From NCBI GenBank assembly GCA_037443205.1, contig JBBIOU010000028.1, forward strand, positions 1 to 39,103: DNA of 39,103 bases, given 5' to 3'. The position numbers and the translations under genes are program-made. The DNA comes from JBBIOU01 sp037443205. GTDB lineage: Bacteria > Bacteroidota > Bacteroidia > Flavobacteriales_D > UBA2798. The notes below the pieces were generated by a model. It did no database searches, was not told where the DNA came from, and saw nothing but the letters and a program-made list of their open reading frames with translations. How positions within the stretch are numbered: the first letter of the stretch is position 1; each line of letters opens with the position of its first letter. Shown here piece after piece: positions 1-8,326 of this stretch.

Positions 1-1187
1 CCGGTGCAGCCCGAACCATCCGTTACCGTAACGGTATAGGTTCCGCTGGCTGCAGCAGTAGCCGCAGGGATAGAAGGATTCTGGGCAGTAGAACTAAAAC
101 CGTTGGGGCCTGTCCAGCTATAGGTTGCGCCTGCTGTGGTATTTACCGTTAAATTCAATGTCTGCCCAACACATATCGGGCTGTTGCTACCGGGGGTAAC
201 CACAACACTTCCCCCACTACCCGTAACGGTAGTAGTAGCTTGTATGGGTTGGGCACAAGGTATCCCTAAATCTTGTACCGTAACTGTATAGGTACCTGGT
301 GATAAACCGGTAGCTGTTTGTGTATTTTGCACAGGGGTTGTATTCCATGAATAACTGAAAGGACCTATTCCTCCAACTACATTTGCCGTAGCCGTGCCCG
401 GTGTAGCACAACTTGAAGGAGTGGAACTGGCTGTAACTGTTGCTGCTGAAGAACAGGAAATAAAGTCTATAAAAACACCGGAATCATATATTCCATCTCC
501 GGCATCAGCAATAGCCAGTTTAATATGATAGGTAGCGCATGGCGTAATTGGAATTGTATGGGTAATTACAGTAGTAAAAGCATCATATTGAATAGTACTT
601 CCGGTGTTTGTAACGTAATAAGCACTGTTAGAACCGGCATTCACATTATCTATACTAACTTGTGTTCCGTTGGGTAATTGTGCTAAATTATAGTTGTTGT
701 AACCACCCGGTCCGGTAATAAAAAAACCAAAGCCATCGTTAACAGCGCTATTAACATATTCCGGGTATTCCTCTGAACCAAAAACAAAGCGTATTTGCAA
801 TTGGTTACATTGCGATTGGACATCAAATTCTATAATACAACAATCATATAAGTTAGACTGTCCGGTAACATTTATTAATTGAGGATCAGAACAGGAAGTG
901 CCGAAATGATTTCCGGCAGAGCCTGAATTATTAGGTCCAATTGCATTGGTAGCATTACCGGTACATAACATAACACCATTAGTTAAACCAATGTTGGTTG
1001 TATTTCCATTGTTAAAAGTAGCATAAGCCTGATTATTACAGTTTACCGTAACATTACTGTAAGTCAATCCATTTCCAAGCAAAGCAGTCATAAAATTAGC
1101 TATGCCCGGATTGGGAGTTACCATAAGTTGTGCCTGAGAGTGATGAAAAACGGCCAAAAAAATAAAACTGATAAATATTTTTTTCAT
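1..1187 (-). CDS. Secreted choice-of-anchor-L / SprB-repeat surface protein (5' part, runs off the window)
   Basis: The reading frame opens at an ATG at 1187 and stays open for 395 codons to the window edge, so the C-terminus and any type IX sorting signal are missing. Residues 1-19 form a signal peptide (KK, hydrophobic stretch, SQA-Q cleavage site). Residues about 20-245 look like a choice-of-anchor-L domain: FVFGSEEYPEYV at 134-145 and DGFGFFITGPGG at 151-162 are the family's characteristic blocks. Residues about 248-308 resemble a SprB repeat (GGIGPFSYSW near 272-281, GTYTVTVQD near 298-306). Residues about 325-395 form an Ig/PKD-like module ending in a second TYTVTVTD. Such proteins in Bacteroidota are long, secreted and probably adhesive. 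Divergent from purL. On the minus strand a TATCTTTA at 1231-1224 could be its -7 element, but no matching -33 box is seen. Confidence 0.85.
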   Translation of the reverse strand, partial: MKKIFISFIFLAVFHHSQAQLMVTPNPGIANFMTALLGNGLTYSNVTVNCNNQAYATFNNGNTTNIGLTNGVMLCTGNATNAIGPNNSGSAGNHFGTSCSDPQLINVTGQSNLYDCCIIEFDVQSQCNQLQIRFVFGSEEYPEYVNSAVNDGFGFFITGPGGYNNYNLAQLPNGTQVSIDNVNAGSNSAYYVTNTGSTIQYDAFTTVITHTIPITPCATYHIKLAIADAGDGIYDSGVFIDFISCSSAATVTASSTPSSCATPGTATANVVGGIGPFSYSWNTTPVQNTQTATGLSPGTYTVTVQDLGIPCAQPIQATTTVTGSGGSVVVTPGSNSPICVGQTLNLTVNTTAGATYSWTGPNGFSSTAQNPSIPAATAAASGTYTVTVTDGSGCT

Positions 1188-1354
1188 ATTAGTATGTGTG
1201 CTTTTTCCTTATGACGTAATGATTAAAGATAAGTTGCCTGTTAATTTGTTAATTTTTGACATGAATTTATTTCACAGTTAACCTGTAGAATGTTAATACA
1301 TTTACATAATTTCAAAAGATTTAAACAGATGCTAACTACTGGCTTGATAATAGT

Positions 1355-1362
1355 TAGTTTTG
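1355..1362 (+). promoter_or_regulatory. Possible Bacteroidota -7 box for purL
   Basis: TAGTTTTG fits the TAnnTTTG -7 consensus and lies 28 nt before the purL ATG, a sensible leader length. No TTTG/TTG box is seen 19 nt upstream, so this rests on one element. The rest of the 203-bp divergent gap (1188-1390) is AT-rich with no other feature I can identify. Confidence 0.4.
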
Positions 1363-1390
1363 CCCTGCTAAATTGCTAATAAACTAATAA

Positions 1391-3655
1391 ATGAAAAACA
1401 AACCTGTAGGTGAAGCAGCCACCTTAGAGCAGGCCCAACAATTAGGGCTATTGCCGGAAGAATTTGAAAAGATTAAGGAAATATTAGGTCGTGTGCCAAA
1501 TTTCACTGAGCTATCTGTCTACTCAGTAATGTGGAGCGAGCATTGCTCCTATAAGAACTCTATAGTTTGGCTTAAAACCTTGCCCAAGGACGGGCCGCAC
1601 ATGTTGGCAAAAGCCGGAGAAGAAAATGCCGGATTAGTGGATATTGGCAATGGCTATGCCTGTGCATTTAAAATAGAATCGCACAATCACCCATCGGCCA
1701 TAGAACCTTATCAGGGAGCTGCAACAGGAGTGGGAGGAATTAACCGCGATATATTTACCATGGGGGCCAGACCTCTGGCTCAACTAAACTCCTTGCGTTT
1801 TGGTAATATAGATTTACCTAAAACCAAGTGGTTGGTTAAGGGTGTATCGAAGGGTATTGGCGATTATGGCAATGCTTTTGGTATTCCCATTGTTGGGGGC
1901 GAAGTTTATTTTGATGAATGTTATAACACCAACCCTTTGGTAAATGCATTTTCGGCCGGAATCATGAAAGCAGGCGAAATGATATCGGCTACTGCCAAGG
2001 GCAAGGGAAATCCGGTGTTTATAGTAGGCTCGGCAACCGGCAAAGACGGAATTCACGGAGCAGCCTTTGCCTCGAAAGATATTACTGAAGATTCTGCCAA
2101 AGATTTACCGGCCGTACAGGTAGGGGATCCCTTTATGGAAAAATTATTATTGGAAGCTACCATGGAACTCGCAAAGACCGATGCTATTGTGGGTATGCAA
2201 GATATGGGGGCTGCCGGCATCACATGTTCTACCAGTGAAATGAGTGCCAAAGGGGGAGTAGGTATGAAAATCTGGCTGGATAAAGTACCTACAAGACAAA
2301 GCGGCATGCTACCGTTTGAAATTCTGCTTTCTGAATCGCAGGAAAGAATGTTGATAGTGGTAAAAAAAGGAAAAGAGAATATCGTAAAGCAAATTTTTGA
2401 TAAATGGGATTTGAATTGCGAACAAATAGGAGAAGTTACCGATACAGGAATATTGGAATATTTTTTTAATGATGAACTTGTTGCCTGCATCCCGGCCGAA
2501 TCTCTTGTGCTGGGTGGAGGCGCACCGGTTTATAACAGAGCATATAAAGAACCTGCCTACTTTGCAGAAACTAAAAAGTTTAAAATTGATTCTGTTCCGT
2601 TACCCAATGAAGAAAATTTAAAAGCTATTGCATTTAAGCTGGTTGAATTACCTAATATAGCCTCTAAACGATGGATATACGAGCAGTATGACTCTATGGT
2701 AGGAACTGCCAACATGGGAACAAACCATGTTTGCGATGCGGCTATTGTAAATCTTAAAGGTACCGATACTGCCCTTGCTATGAGTGTTGACTGCAATTCG
2801 CGCTACGTATTTGCCGACCCTGAAAAGGGAACCGAAATAGCCGTTGCAGAAGCCGCCAGAAATATTGTTTGCTCGGGCGGTGAACCTTCGGCCATAACCA
2901 ACTGCCTGAATTTTGGAAACCCATACAACCCCGAAGTTTATTGGCAATTTGTAGGCGCTATTAAAGGTATGGGCAATGCCTGTAAAAAATTCGGTACACC
3001 GGTTACCGGGGGCAATGTAAGCTTTTATAATCAGGCTGCCGGTGTTGGAAAATATGGAGGTGATGTAATGAATGCCGTTTACCCCACCCCTACCATCGGG
3101 ATGATTGGTATTGTAAAAAACAAAAAACACATTACTTCTATAGGATTTAAACAAAAAGGAGACATTATTTATTTAATCGGAGAATCGCACAACGACCTCA
3201 ATTCATCCGAATACCTTTACCATATTTTAGGCATCAAACTCTCACCTGCTCCTTATTTTGATTTAGAAAAAGAATACCAACTACAGCAAACCATCAAAGC
3301 AATTATTAAACAAAGACTAATAAATGCTGCACACGACTGCTCGGAAGGCGGCTTATGGATTACCCTGCTGGAAATGGGTATGCAAAAAGAACTGGGCTTT
3401 CATATAGAAACCGACTCGGATATAAGAACCGATGCTTTTTTATTTGGCGAAGCACAAAGCAGGGTGGTGGTAACGGTAACTGAAGAACAAAATGATGCTT
3501 TTGTAGATTTTATGAGCAAACAAAAAACACCTTTTACTCTGTTAGGACATGTAACTAAAGGAAAAATTGTAATTGACGATATGCACTGGGGTTTTATACA
3601 AGACATAAAAAAACGATACGAAAACGCTTTAGGAGATAAAATAATTAATAATTAA
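1391..3655 (+). CDS. purL: Phosphoribosylformylglycinamidine synthase, small-type PurL subunit
   Basis: Converts formylglycinamide ribonucleotide, ATP and ammonia to formylglycinamidine ribonucleotide, the fourth step of purine synthesis, in the cytoplasm. At 754 residues it is the small, amidotransferase-free type, which needs PurQ and PurS partners; neither is in this window. Visible family blocks are SVMWSEHCSYK near residues 45-55, ESHNHPSAIEPYQGAATGVGG near 96-116 (ATP/metal-binding region), a GMQDMGAAG block near 275-283 and a second-half GGEPSAITNCLNFGNP near 496-511. The arrangement of two tandem AIRS-like ATPase halves is complete, with no frameshift. The ATG start is preceded by a candidate -7 box. 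The next gene begins 3 nt after the stop. Confidence 0.96.
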   Translation: MKNKPVGEAATLEQAQQLGLLPEEFEKIKEILGRVPNFTELSVYSVMWSEHCSYKNSIVWLKTLPKDGPHMLAKAGEENAGLVDIGNGYACAFKIESHNHPSAIEPYQGAATGVGGINRDIFTMGARPLAQLNSLRFGNIDLPKTKWLVKGVSKGIGDYGNAFGIPIVGGEVYFDECYNTNPLVNAFSAGIMKAGEMISATAKGKGNPVFIVGSATGKDGIHGAAFASKDITEDSAKDLPAVQVGDPFMEKLLLEATMELAKTDAIVGMQDMGAAGITCSTSEMSAKGGVGMKIWLDKVPTRQSGMLPFEILLSESQERMLIVVKKGKENIVKQIFDKWDLNCEQIGEVTDTGILEYFFNDELVACIPAESLVLGGGAPVYNRAYKEPAYFAETKKFKIDSVPLPNEENLKAIAFKLVELPNIASKRWIYEQYDSMVGTANMGTNHVCDAAIVNLKGTDTALAMSVDCNSRYVFADPEKGTEIAVAEAARNIVCSGGEPSAITNCLNFGNPYNPEVYWQFVGAIKGMGNACKKFGTPVTGGNVSFYNQAAGVGKYGGDVMNAVYPTPTIGMIGIVKNKKHITSIGFKQKGDIIYLIGESHNDLNSSEYLYHILGIKLSPAPYFDLEKEYQLQQTIKAIIKQRLINAAHDCSEGGLWITLLEMGMQKELGFHIETDSDIRTDAFLFGEAQSRVVVTVTEEQNDAFVDFMSKQKTPFTLLGHVTKGKIVIDDMHWGFIQDIKKRYENALGDKIINN

Positions 3656-3658
3656 AGC

Positions 3659-4183
3659 ATGAAACTGGAGCAAAAAAAACAAGAAATAGAAAATGCCCTG
3701 ATAGGTAAAGAAATTATTGAGGTAAAATACTATCAGTCAGCAAACAGCCGGTTTCATTACAACCAGGAACGATTTCATTTATGCGAAGTGGGCATGGAAT
3801 TGTTGCTTAGCGACAATCATTTCTTCTTTTTCGGATGGGATTTTGATTATGAATTAATTGACAGCAAACCCCTCTCATTCGAAAATATTAAATTACAATC
3901 GCAAAACTCCGATGCACAATTTCTGGAAGACAGGGTTACCAACGATTTGGAATGGCAAAACTACGTCCATACACCCATATCAAACATAGAAATAAAATGG
4001 AACTGGTTTGAAGATTTAACCGAAAACCGGCACGATATACCGGTTGAACTGACACTTCAATTTGCAAATCATCATGAATTAACCATTGGCGCATATCAAA
4101 TGGAAATAAATCATGACGAAGGACTCGTAAAAGCCGATAATGACAGCGAAGGAGTAGTTATGATATTTTTTAATCCGGCTTGA
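3659..4183 (+). CDS. Conserved-looking hypothetical cytoplasmic protein
   Basis: A 174-residue acidic protein with no signal peptide and no membrane segment. I do not recognise the family. It starts with ATG 3 nt after the purL stop, so it is probably co-transcribed with purL. Aromatic-rich stretches (HFFFFGWDFDYEL near residues 54-66; EIKWNWFEDL near 110-120) and a C-terminal EGVVMIFFNP suggest a compact beta-rich fold, possibly a small-molecule or protein-binding domain. The coding frame is clean and base use matches purL, which supports a real gene. Function unknown. Confidence 0.7.
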   Translation: MKLEQKKQEIENALIGKEIIEVKYYQSANSRFHYNQERFHLCEVGMELLLSDNHFFFFGWDFDYELIDSKPLSFENIKLQSQNSDAQFLEDRVTNDLEWQNYVHTPISNIEIKWNWFEDLTENRHDIPVELTLQFANHHELTIGAYQMEINHDEGLVKADNDSEGVVMIFFNPA

Positions 4184-4253
4184 TTTTAGGATATACTTCT
4201 TTATAGCAGTGTGATTAGGAACGATTATTGCTAAACAATTATTAAAAATACTT

Positions 4254-4712
4254 ATGAAAAATATGGTTTTAATAACACTTTTTCCCTTGCTGTCATATTT
4301 TGCCACTCAGGCGCAAGAAATAAAATGGATGAGTTGGGAACAAGCCATGGAAGCTAATCAAAAAGCACCTAAAAAAATATTTGTAGATGTATATACCGAC
4401 TGGTGCGGATGGTGTAAAGTGATGGACAGAAATACCTTTAGTGATTCGGGAGTAACAGCCTACATCAATAAAAATTTTTACCCCGTAAAATTAAATGCCG
4501 AACAAAAAAAAGATATTATCTGGAATAATACAACGTTTAGATACAGACCTGAATACAAATCGCACGACCTGGCTATTTCGCTGCTGGACGGCCAGATGAG
4601 CTATCCCAGTTACGTTATCTTAGACGAAAAAATAGCTCGTTTAAAAATTATAAAAGGATATATGGAAAAATTACCCTTTTTAGAAACTCTGCAAAACATC
4701 ATCGGGAAATAA
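4254..4712 (+). CDS. Secreted thioredoxin-like protein with WCGWC active site
   Basis: A 152-residue protein with a signal peptide (residues 1-20, ending TQA-Q) and a thioredoxin fold. The redox pair is C51/C54 in DWCGWCK, preceded by the strand KIFVDVYT. A YPSYVIL segment near residues 118-124 supplies the expected cis-proline loop. The family (thioredoxin_7 / DUF255-like) reduces or isomerises disulfides in the periplasm; the exact substrate is not predictable. It lies 70 nt after the preceding gene and 3 nt before a mini-membrane-protein gene, so the three downstream genes are likely one transcript. No clear promoter is seen in 4184-4253. Confidence 0.85.
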   Translation: MKNMVLITLFPLLSYFATQAQEIKWMSWEQAMEANQKAPKKIFVDVYTDWCGWCKVMDRNTFSDSGVTAYINKNFYPVKLNAEQKKDIIWNNTTFRYRPEYKSHDLAISLLDGQMSYPSYVILDEKIARLKIIKGYMEKLPFLETLQNIIGK

Positions 4713-4715
4713 GCT

Positions 4716-4877
4716 ATGAACAGTAATAAACCCGAAAATCCTAAACGCCTGTTTCAATTTAAACTCTTTGGTAATTTTGATCCCCGCATTGAAAACCGCT
4801 ATTTTTTTATTGTTTTCATTCTGCTGTTTAGCTTTGCTGTGATATACATTTTATCATTTTACTTTAGCGCTACATAA
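4716..4877 (+). CDS. 53-residue single-pass membrane mini-protein
   Basis: An ATG at 4716, 3 nt after the thioredoxin-like stop, opens a 53-codon frame whose TAA (4875-4877) directly abuts the next ATG at 4878. The product has a polar N-terminus (residues 1-28, with FDPRIENRYF) and one hydrophobic helix (about 30-52). Perfect packing between two clear genes and the sensible topology support it as real. It could be an anchor or accessory subunit; no function can be assigned. Confidence 0.65.
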   Translation: MNSNKPENPKRLFQFKLFGNFDPRIENRYFFIVFILLFSFAVIYILSFYFSAT

Positions 4878-5363
4878 ATGAATGAAACCATCAACATCAG
4901 AGCCGGACTGGTAAGTGATTTACCCGAAGTTTTAAAACTTATTAAAGAACTTGCCGAATATGAAAAAGCTCCCGATGAGGTAGAAAATACCCTGGAAGAA
5001 ATGATGCGGGATGGTTTTGGTGCAAACCCAATTTATCATCTGTTTGTTGCAGAGCATACAAATAAACTTGTAGGTACGGCTATCTATTACTATAAATATT
5101 CAACCTGGAAAGGACGATGCCTGTTTTTGGAAGATATTATTGTTACACAAGCCTATCGCGGCAAAGGAATAGGCTCTAAACTGTTTGAATCGGTGATAGA
5201 AGTAGCACAAAAAATGCAGGTACGAAGACTTGAATGGCAGGTATTACATTGGAATGAACCGGCCATTAATTTTTATAAAAAATACAATGCAATATTAGAC
5301 CCCGAATGGATTAACGGAAAATTAACCTACCGGCAATTACAAACATTTAATAAAAGCCGATAA
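4878..5363 (+). CDS. GNAT N-acetyltransferase, SAT1/thialysine-acetyltransferase type
   Basis: A 161-residue GNAT enzyme. The acetyl-CoA-binding motif is QAYRGKGIGSKL near residues 92-103. Features of the spermidine/spermine (or thialysine) N-acetyltransferase group are KYSTWKGR followed by LFLEDIIV, and RRLEWQVLHWNEPAINFYKK near 117-135. Family members transfer acetyl groups to primary amines of small molecules such as polyamines. Polyamine synthesis genes occur at 22663-25004 in this window, which makes a polyamine substrate plausible, but specificity is inferred only from overall similarity. The ATG follows the mini-protein stop with no gap, suggesting translational coupling. Confidence 0.85.
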   Translation: MNETINIRAGLVSDLPEVLKLIKELAEYEKAPDEVENTLEEMMRDGFGANPIYHLFVAEHTNKLVGTAIYYYKYSTWKGRCLFLEDIIVTQAYRGKGIGSKLFESVIEVAQKMQVRRLEWQVLHWNEPAINFYKKYNAILDPEWINGKLTYRQLQTFNKSR

Positions 5364-5368
5364 ACTAC

Positions 5369-5399
5369 TTGGATATTAAACAAAAGAGTATTACCTTTG
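5369..5399 (+). promoter_or_regulatory. Bacteroidota-type promoter of the rpsF-rpsR-rplI operon
   Basis: TTGG at 5369-5372, a 19-nt spacer, and TACCTTTG at 5392-5399 match the TTG / TAnnTTTG sigma-ABfr consensus very well. It sits 6 nt after the acetyltransferase stop and about 60 nt before rpsF, so transcription should start near 5405. Confidence 0.8.
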
Positions 5400-5402
5400 C
5401 CG

Positions 5403-5421
5403 TCCTCTAAAACAAAGAGGA
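5403..5421 (+). promoter_or_regulatory. Hairpin at the 5' end of the rpsF leader
   Basis: TCCTCT (5403-5408) pairs with AGAGGA (5416-5421) around a 7-nt loop, giving a 6-bp hairpin at the predicted transcript start. Ribosomal-protein leaders in other bacteria bind S6:S18, but I cannot match this small hairpin to that known motif. It may simply stabilise the mRNA end. Confidence 0.4.
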
Positions 5422-5459
5422 AAAATTAACATATTAATAATCAATAAATTAACTAAAAA

Positions 5460-5837
5460 ATGTCTAACCGTTACGAAACTGTTTTCATTTTAACTCCCGT
5501 TTTGTCTGAAGAACAGGCAAAGGAAGCAGTAGCCAAGTTTAAGTCGGTTTTAAAAAGTTGTAAAGCGAAAATTTTACACGAAGAAAACTGGGGCTTAAAA
5601 AAACTTGCGTATCCCATTCAGAAAAAAACCACCGGATTTTATCATTTGTTTGAATTTGAAGCCGATGGTCAGGCTATAGCCAAACTGGAAACCGAGTACA
5701 AACGCGATGAACGCATATTGCGCTATCTGACCGTTAAACTCGATAAACATGCCATTGCATACAACGAAAAGAAAAGAGGGGCAGCCTCTACGGGCAATAA
5801 AAAAGAGAAATCAAAAGAAAAAGCTGCAGAAGCATAA
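5460..5837 (+). CDS. rpsF: 30S ribosomal protein S6
   Basis: A 125-residue S6 homologue. The N-terminal YETVFILTPVLSEEQ strand-turn, central EENWGLKKLAYPIQKKTTGFYHLFEF and RDERILRYLTVKLDKHA are classic S6 segments. It binds S18 and 16S rRNA in the platform of the small subunit. The C-terminal tail (about residues 105-125) is a Lys/Glu/Ala-rich extension typical of this phylum. First gene of the ribosomal operon with a strong promoter upstream. No ssb lies between rpsF and rpsR. Confidence 0.97.
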   Translation: MSNRYETVFILTPVLSEEQAKEAVAKFKSVLKSCKAKILHEENWGLKKLAYPIQKKTTGFYHLFEFEADGQAIAKLETEYKRDERILRYLTVKLDKHAIAYNEKKRGAASTGNKKEKSKEKAAEA

Positions 5838-5866
5838 AATGTTTAACCTATAAAAATTTTATAACC

Positions 5867-6133
5867 ATGTCTGTTGATAATGATGTAAGATATTTAACCC
5901 CGATAAGCCTTGAAACGGTAAAAGAAAAATATTGCCGTTTTAAAAAATCAGGAATCAAATACATAGATTATAAAGACCCAAACTTTTTGCTCAAGTTTGT
6001 AAATGAACAAGGTAAACTATTGCCTCGCAGAGTTACCGGTACCTCTTTAAAATACCAACGCAAAGTAGGACAGGCTGTTAAAAGAGCCCGTCATTTGGCT
6101 TTGATGCCCTACGTAGCGGATATGTTGAAATAA
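5867..6133 (+). CDS. rpsR: 30S ribosomal protein S18
   Basis: An 88-residue protein. The core KKSGIKYIDYKDPNFLLKFV followed by GKLLPRRVTGTS and LKYQRKVGQAVKRARHLALMPYV is the S18 signature. It forms a heterodimer with S6 on the 30S platform. The ATG at 5867 follows rpsF by 29 nt. No zinc-binding cysteines are present: the only Cys is in the KEKYCRF segment. Confidence 0.97.
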   Translation: MSVDNDVRYLTPISLETVKEKYCRFKKSGIKYIDYKDPNFLLKFVNEQGKLLPRRVTGTSLKYQRKVGQAVKRARHLALMPYVADMLK

Positions 6134-6151
6134 TATAAAATTGCAAGTACC

Positions 6152-6598
6152 ATGGAAGTTATATTAAAAAAAGACGTTGCTCATCTGGGTTATAAAGATG
6201 ATATTGTAAAAGTTAAAGACGGTTACGGAAGAAACTATCTTATGCCAAGAGGTTTGGCTATACCGGCTACCGAATCGGCAAAAAAAATACATGCAGAAAA
6301 CCTTAAACAACGTGCACACAAAGAAGCTAAATTAAAAGCCGAAGCTGAAAAAATCGTTTCTAAACTAAAAGAAGTAGCAGTTAAAGTAGGTGCCAAAGCC
6401 GGTGAAAGCGGGAAAATTTTTGGTTCGGTAAATACCATTCAGCTATCCGACTCGCTTAAAAAACTGGGCTTTGATATTGACAGAAAAAATATCACCCTTA
6501 AAAATGAGCCCATCAAGACGCTCGGTAAATACGAAGCAATCGTTAAACTTCATAAAGAAGTTTCTACCCAAATTACTTTTGAAGTAGTTGAAGAATAA
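6152..6598 (+). CDS. rplI: 50S ribosomal protein L9
   Basis: A 148-residue L9. The N-terminal RNA-binding domain has VAHLGYKDDIVKVKDGYGRNYLMPRGLAIPA (residues 9-39), which is the family hallmark. A long connecting helix (about 40-75) leads to the C-terminal domain with GKIFGSVNTIQLSDSLK near 88-104. It starts 18 nt after rpsR and closes the operon. A strong intrinsic terminator follows 14 nt after its stop. Confidence 0.97.
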   Translation: MEVILKKDVAHLGYKDDIVKVKDGYGRNYLMPRGLAIPATESAKKIHAENLKQRAHKEAKLKAEAEKIVSKLKEVAVKVGAKAGESGKIFGSVNTIQLSDSLKKLGFDIDRKNITLKNEPIKTLGKYEAIVKLHKEVSTQITFEVVEE

Positions 6599-6612
6599 CA
6601 ATGACCTGATAT

Positions 6613-6647
6613 AAAAAAAAGACCTCGCTTGCAGTGAGGTCTTTTTT
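6613..6647 (+). terminator. Intrinsic (bidirectional-looking) terminator after rplI
   Basis: GACCTC (6621-6626) pairs with GAGGTC (6636-6641); the flanking A-run and T-run (AAAAAAAA / TTTTTT) extend the stem and provide the U-tract. It ends 12 nt before the GTG of the polysaccharide operon, so that operon's transcript either passes through it or starts inside rplI. Confidence 0.85.
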
Positions 6648-6658
6648 ATTTACAAAAC

Positions 6659-7921
6659 GTGGCAATATTAAATTTAAATAACGACAAAAAAAAATTAGCA
6701 GGCAATTTTATATGGCTTGGAGTTTTACAGGCATCTAATTATGCCCTGCCCCTACTCACCACCCCCTACATATTCAGAGTACTGGGCGAAAAAGATTTTG
6801 GCATAATCATGACCGCCCAATATTTTATACAGTTATTCATTTTTGTATGCGACTACGGATTTGCCTATACCGCTACCAAAAACATTACCCTGAACAAAGA
6901 CAACCGCACCAAAGTAAGCCGCATATTCTGGTCGGTAATTATTATCAAATGCTGCTTATGTATATTTTCTGTAATAAGCCTTACGGCACTTTTGCTGGCT
7001 AACCCCAATTATGGAAACAACTATGCTGTTTATGTGGCTATGTTTGCCATGGTATTAGGTCAGATACTTTTTCCTGTATGGTTATTCCAGGGTTTTGAAA
7101 AGATGCAATTTATCACTATCATCAGTGTAATCCCAAGAATAATTACAACCATAACCATGTTTATACTGGTAAAAGATGGTAACGATACATTAATGGCTGC
7201 TGTATTAATGTCGGTAGGTTATTTGGCCGGAGGAATTATTTCTTTTATTTTTTCAATATATAAGTTTAAGATAAAGATTATACTACCTGCCGTAAAAGAA
7301 TTAAAACGCGAATTTAAAGACGGTTGGATTATCTTTTTATCCATCATGGGAAGCAGTATATATACTACGGGGGCAGGGCCTATGTTAAGTTTACTGACAC
7401 ATAATGATATATTGGTAGGATACTTTGCAGCAGCCGACAAACTGGTTAGAGGCATTACCTCTATGTATAACCCTATCATACAAGGTTTTTTTCCTTACAT
7501 AGCCCATAAAATGAAACAATCGGTAGCAGAAGGAATACGTACCTTCAGAAAATACTTTATCAGACTTACAGCCTTAACCCTGTGTGGCAGTTTGGGAATA
7601 TTTTTTCTGGGCGGTTGGGTGGGTACCCAAATTTTCGGTCCTGACTTTGAAAACAGTATCGAAATAATCAAAATACTATCGGTAATACCCTTATTTGGTG
7701 TTACCGGGCAGGCTTATGCATATTTACTTTACAACAACATAGGCTGGAGCAAAAAAATTCCGGTAATATATTTCACAGGTTCATTCAGTTTCATTTTACT
7801 GTCGTATCTGCTTATTCATCAGCAGGTAAATCATGGTGTTGCATGGGCATTAGCTGTTACTGAAATGATTGTACCTATAATTTTTGTTACTTTGTTTAAA
7901 TTAAACTATAAGGTAAAATAA
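6659..7921 (+). CDS. Wzx-like lipid-linked oligosaccharide flippase (first of two)
   Basis: A 420-residue polytopic membrane protein of the polysaccharide transporter (PST/MOP) superfamily, with roughly twelve hydrophobic segments. The N-terminal LAGNFIWLGVLQASNYALPLLTTPY followed by IFRVLGEKDFG is the typical Wzx/RfbX opening, and the family translocates undecaprenyl-linked repeat units across the inner membrane. The start is GTG at 6659; there is no ATG upstream before a stop at 6635-6637, and the next Met is about 50 residues in, after the conserved N-terminus. Only 11 nt separate it from the rplI terminator, leaving no room for a promoter in between. It heads the polysaccharide operon; the next gene starts after 3 nt. 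Confidence 0.88.
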   Translation: MAILNLNNDKKKLAGNFIWLGVLQASNYALPLLTTPYIFRVLGEKDFGIIMTAQYFIQLFIFVCDYGFAYTATKNITLNKDNRTKVSRIFWSVIIIKCCLCIFSVISLTALLLANPNYGNNYAVYVAMFAMVLGQILFPVWLFQGFEKMQFITIISVIPRIITTITMFILVKDGNDTLMAAVLMSVGYLAGGIISFIFSIYKFKIKIILPAVKELKREFKDGWIIFLSIMGSSIYTTGAGPMLSLLTHNDILVGYFAAADKLVRGITSMYNPIIQGFFPYIAHKMKQSVAEGIRTFRKYFIRLTALTLCGSLGIFFLGGWVGTQIFGPDFENSIEIIKILSVIPLFGVTGQAYAYLLYNNIGWSKKIPVIYFTGSFSFILLSYLLIHQQVNHGVAWALAVTEMIVPIIFVTLFKLNYKVK

Positions 7922-7924
7922 ATT

Positions 7925-8326
7925 ATGCAAAGTAATATCGTGTTGTTATTTGATGGAGAATGTAACTTATGCAATCAAACCGTGCAATTTATCATCAAAC
8001 GCGATAAAAAGGCAAAAATTAAATTTGCTTCATTACATTGTGAATATGCAAAGAAAATTTTTAAGAAAAAAAATATTAATGAGAGCTATAATGAATCTAT
8101 TGTGCTGATTGTTGACCAAAAAATATATTTTAAATCAGATGCCGCATTAAATATTTGCAGATATTTATCGGGCTTTTGGCCTGTTTTATATGGTTTTAAA
8201 ATATTTCCAAAATTTATGCGTGATAGCGTTTATAATTACATTGCCAAAAACAGATTAAAGTGGTTTGGCAAGACAGATTCTTGCCAAATAATGTTACCCG
8301 AAATAAGTAATAGATTTATCGCATGA
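7925..8326 (+). CDS. DCC-family (DUF393) thiol-disulfide oxidoreductase-like protein
   Basis: A 133-residue thioredoxin-fold protein of the DCC family. The signature DGECNLC (C13, C16) follows the first strand LLFDG, and a C-terminal DSCQIMLP element carries the usual third cysteine. The family's biochemical function is poorly defined. It is sandwiched between a flippase and an O-antigen polymerase-type gene and overlaps the latter by 4 nt, so it is part of the operon, though a role in glycan assembly is not established. DCC genes are unusual inside O-antigen loci. Confidence 0.8.
   Translation: MQSNIVLLFDGECNLCNQTVQFIIKRDKKAKIKFASLHCEYAKKIFKKKNINESYNESIVLIVDQKIYFKSDAALNICRYLSGFWPVLYGFKIFPKFMRDSVYNYIAKNRLKWFGKTDSCQIMLPEISNRFIA

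Noticed and set aside
217..411. Short minus-strand frame of 64 codons within the first gene
   Set aside because: It overlaps the 395-codon choice-of-anchor-L/SprB frame, which is open to the window edge and has clear domain motifs.
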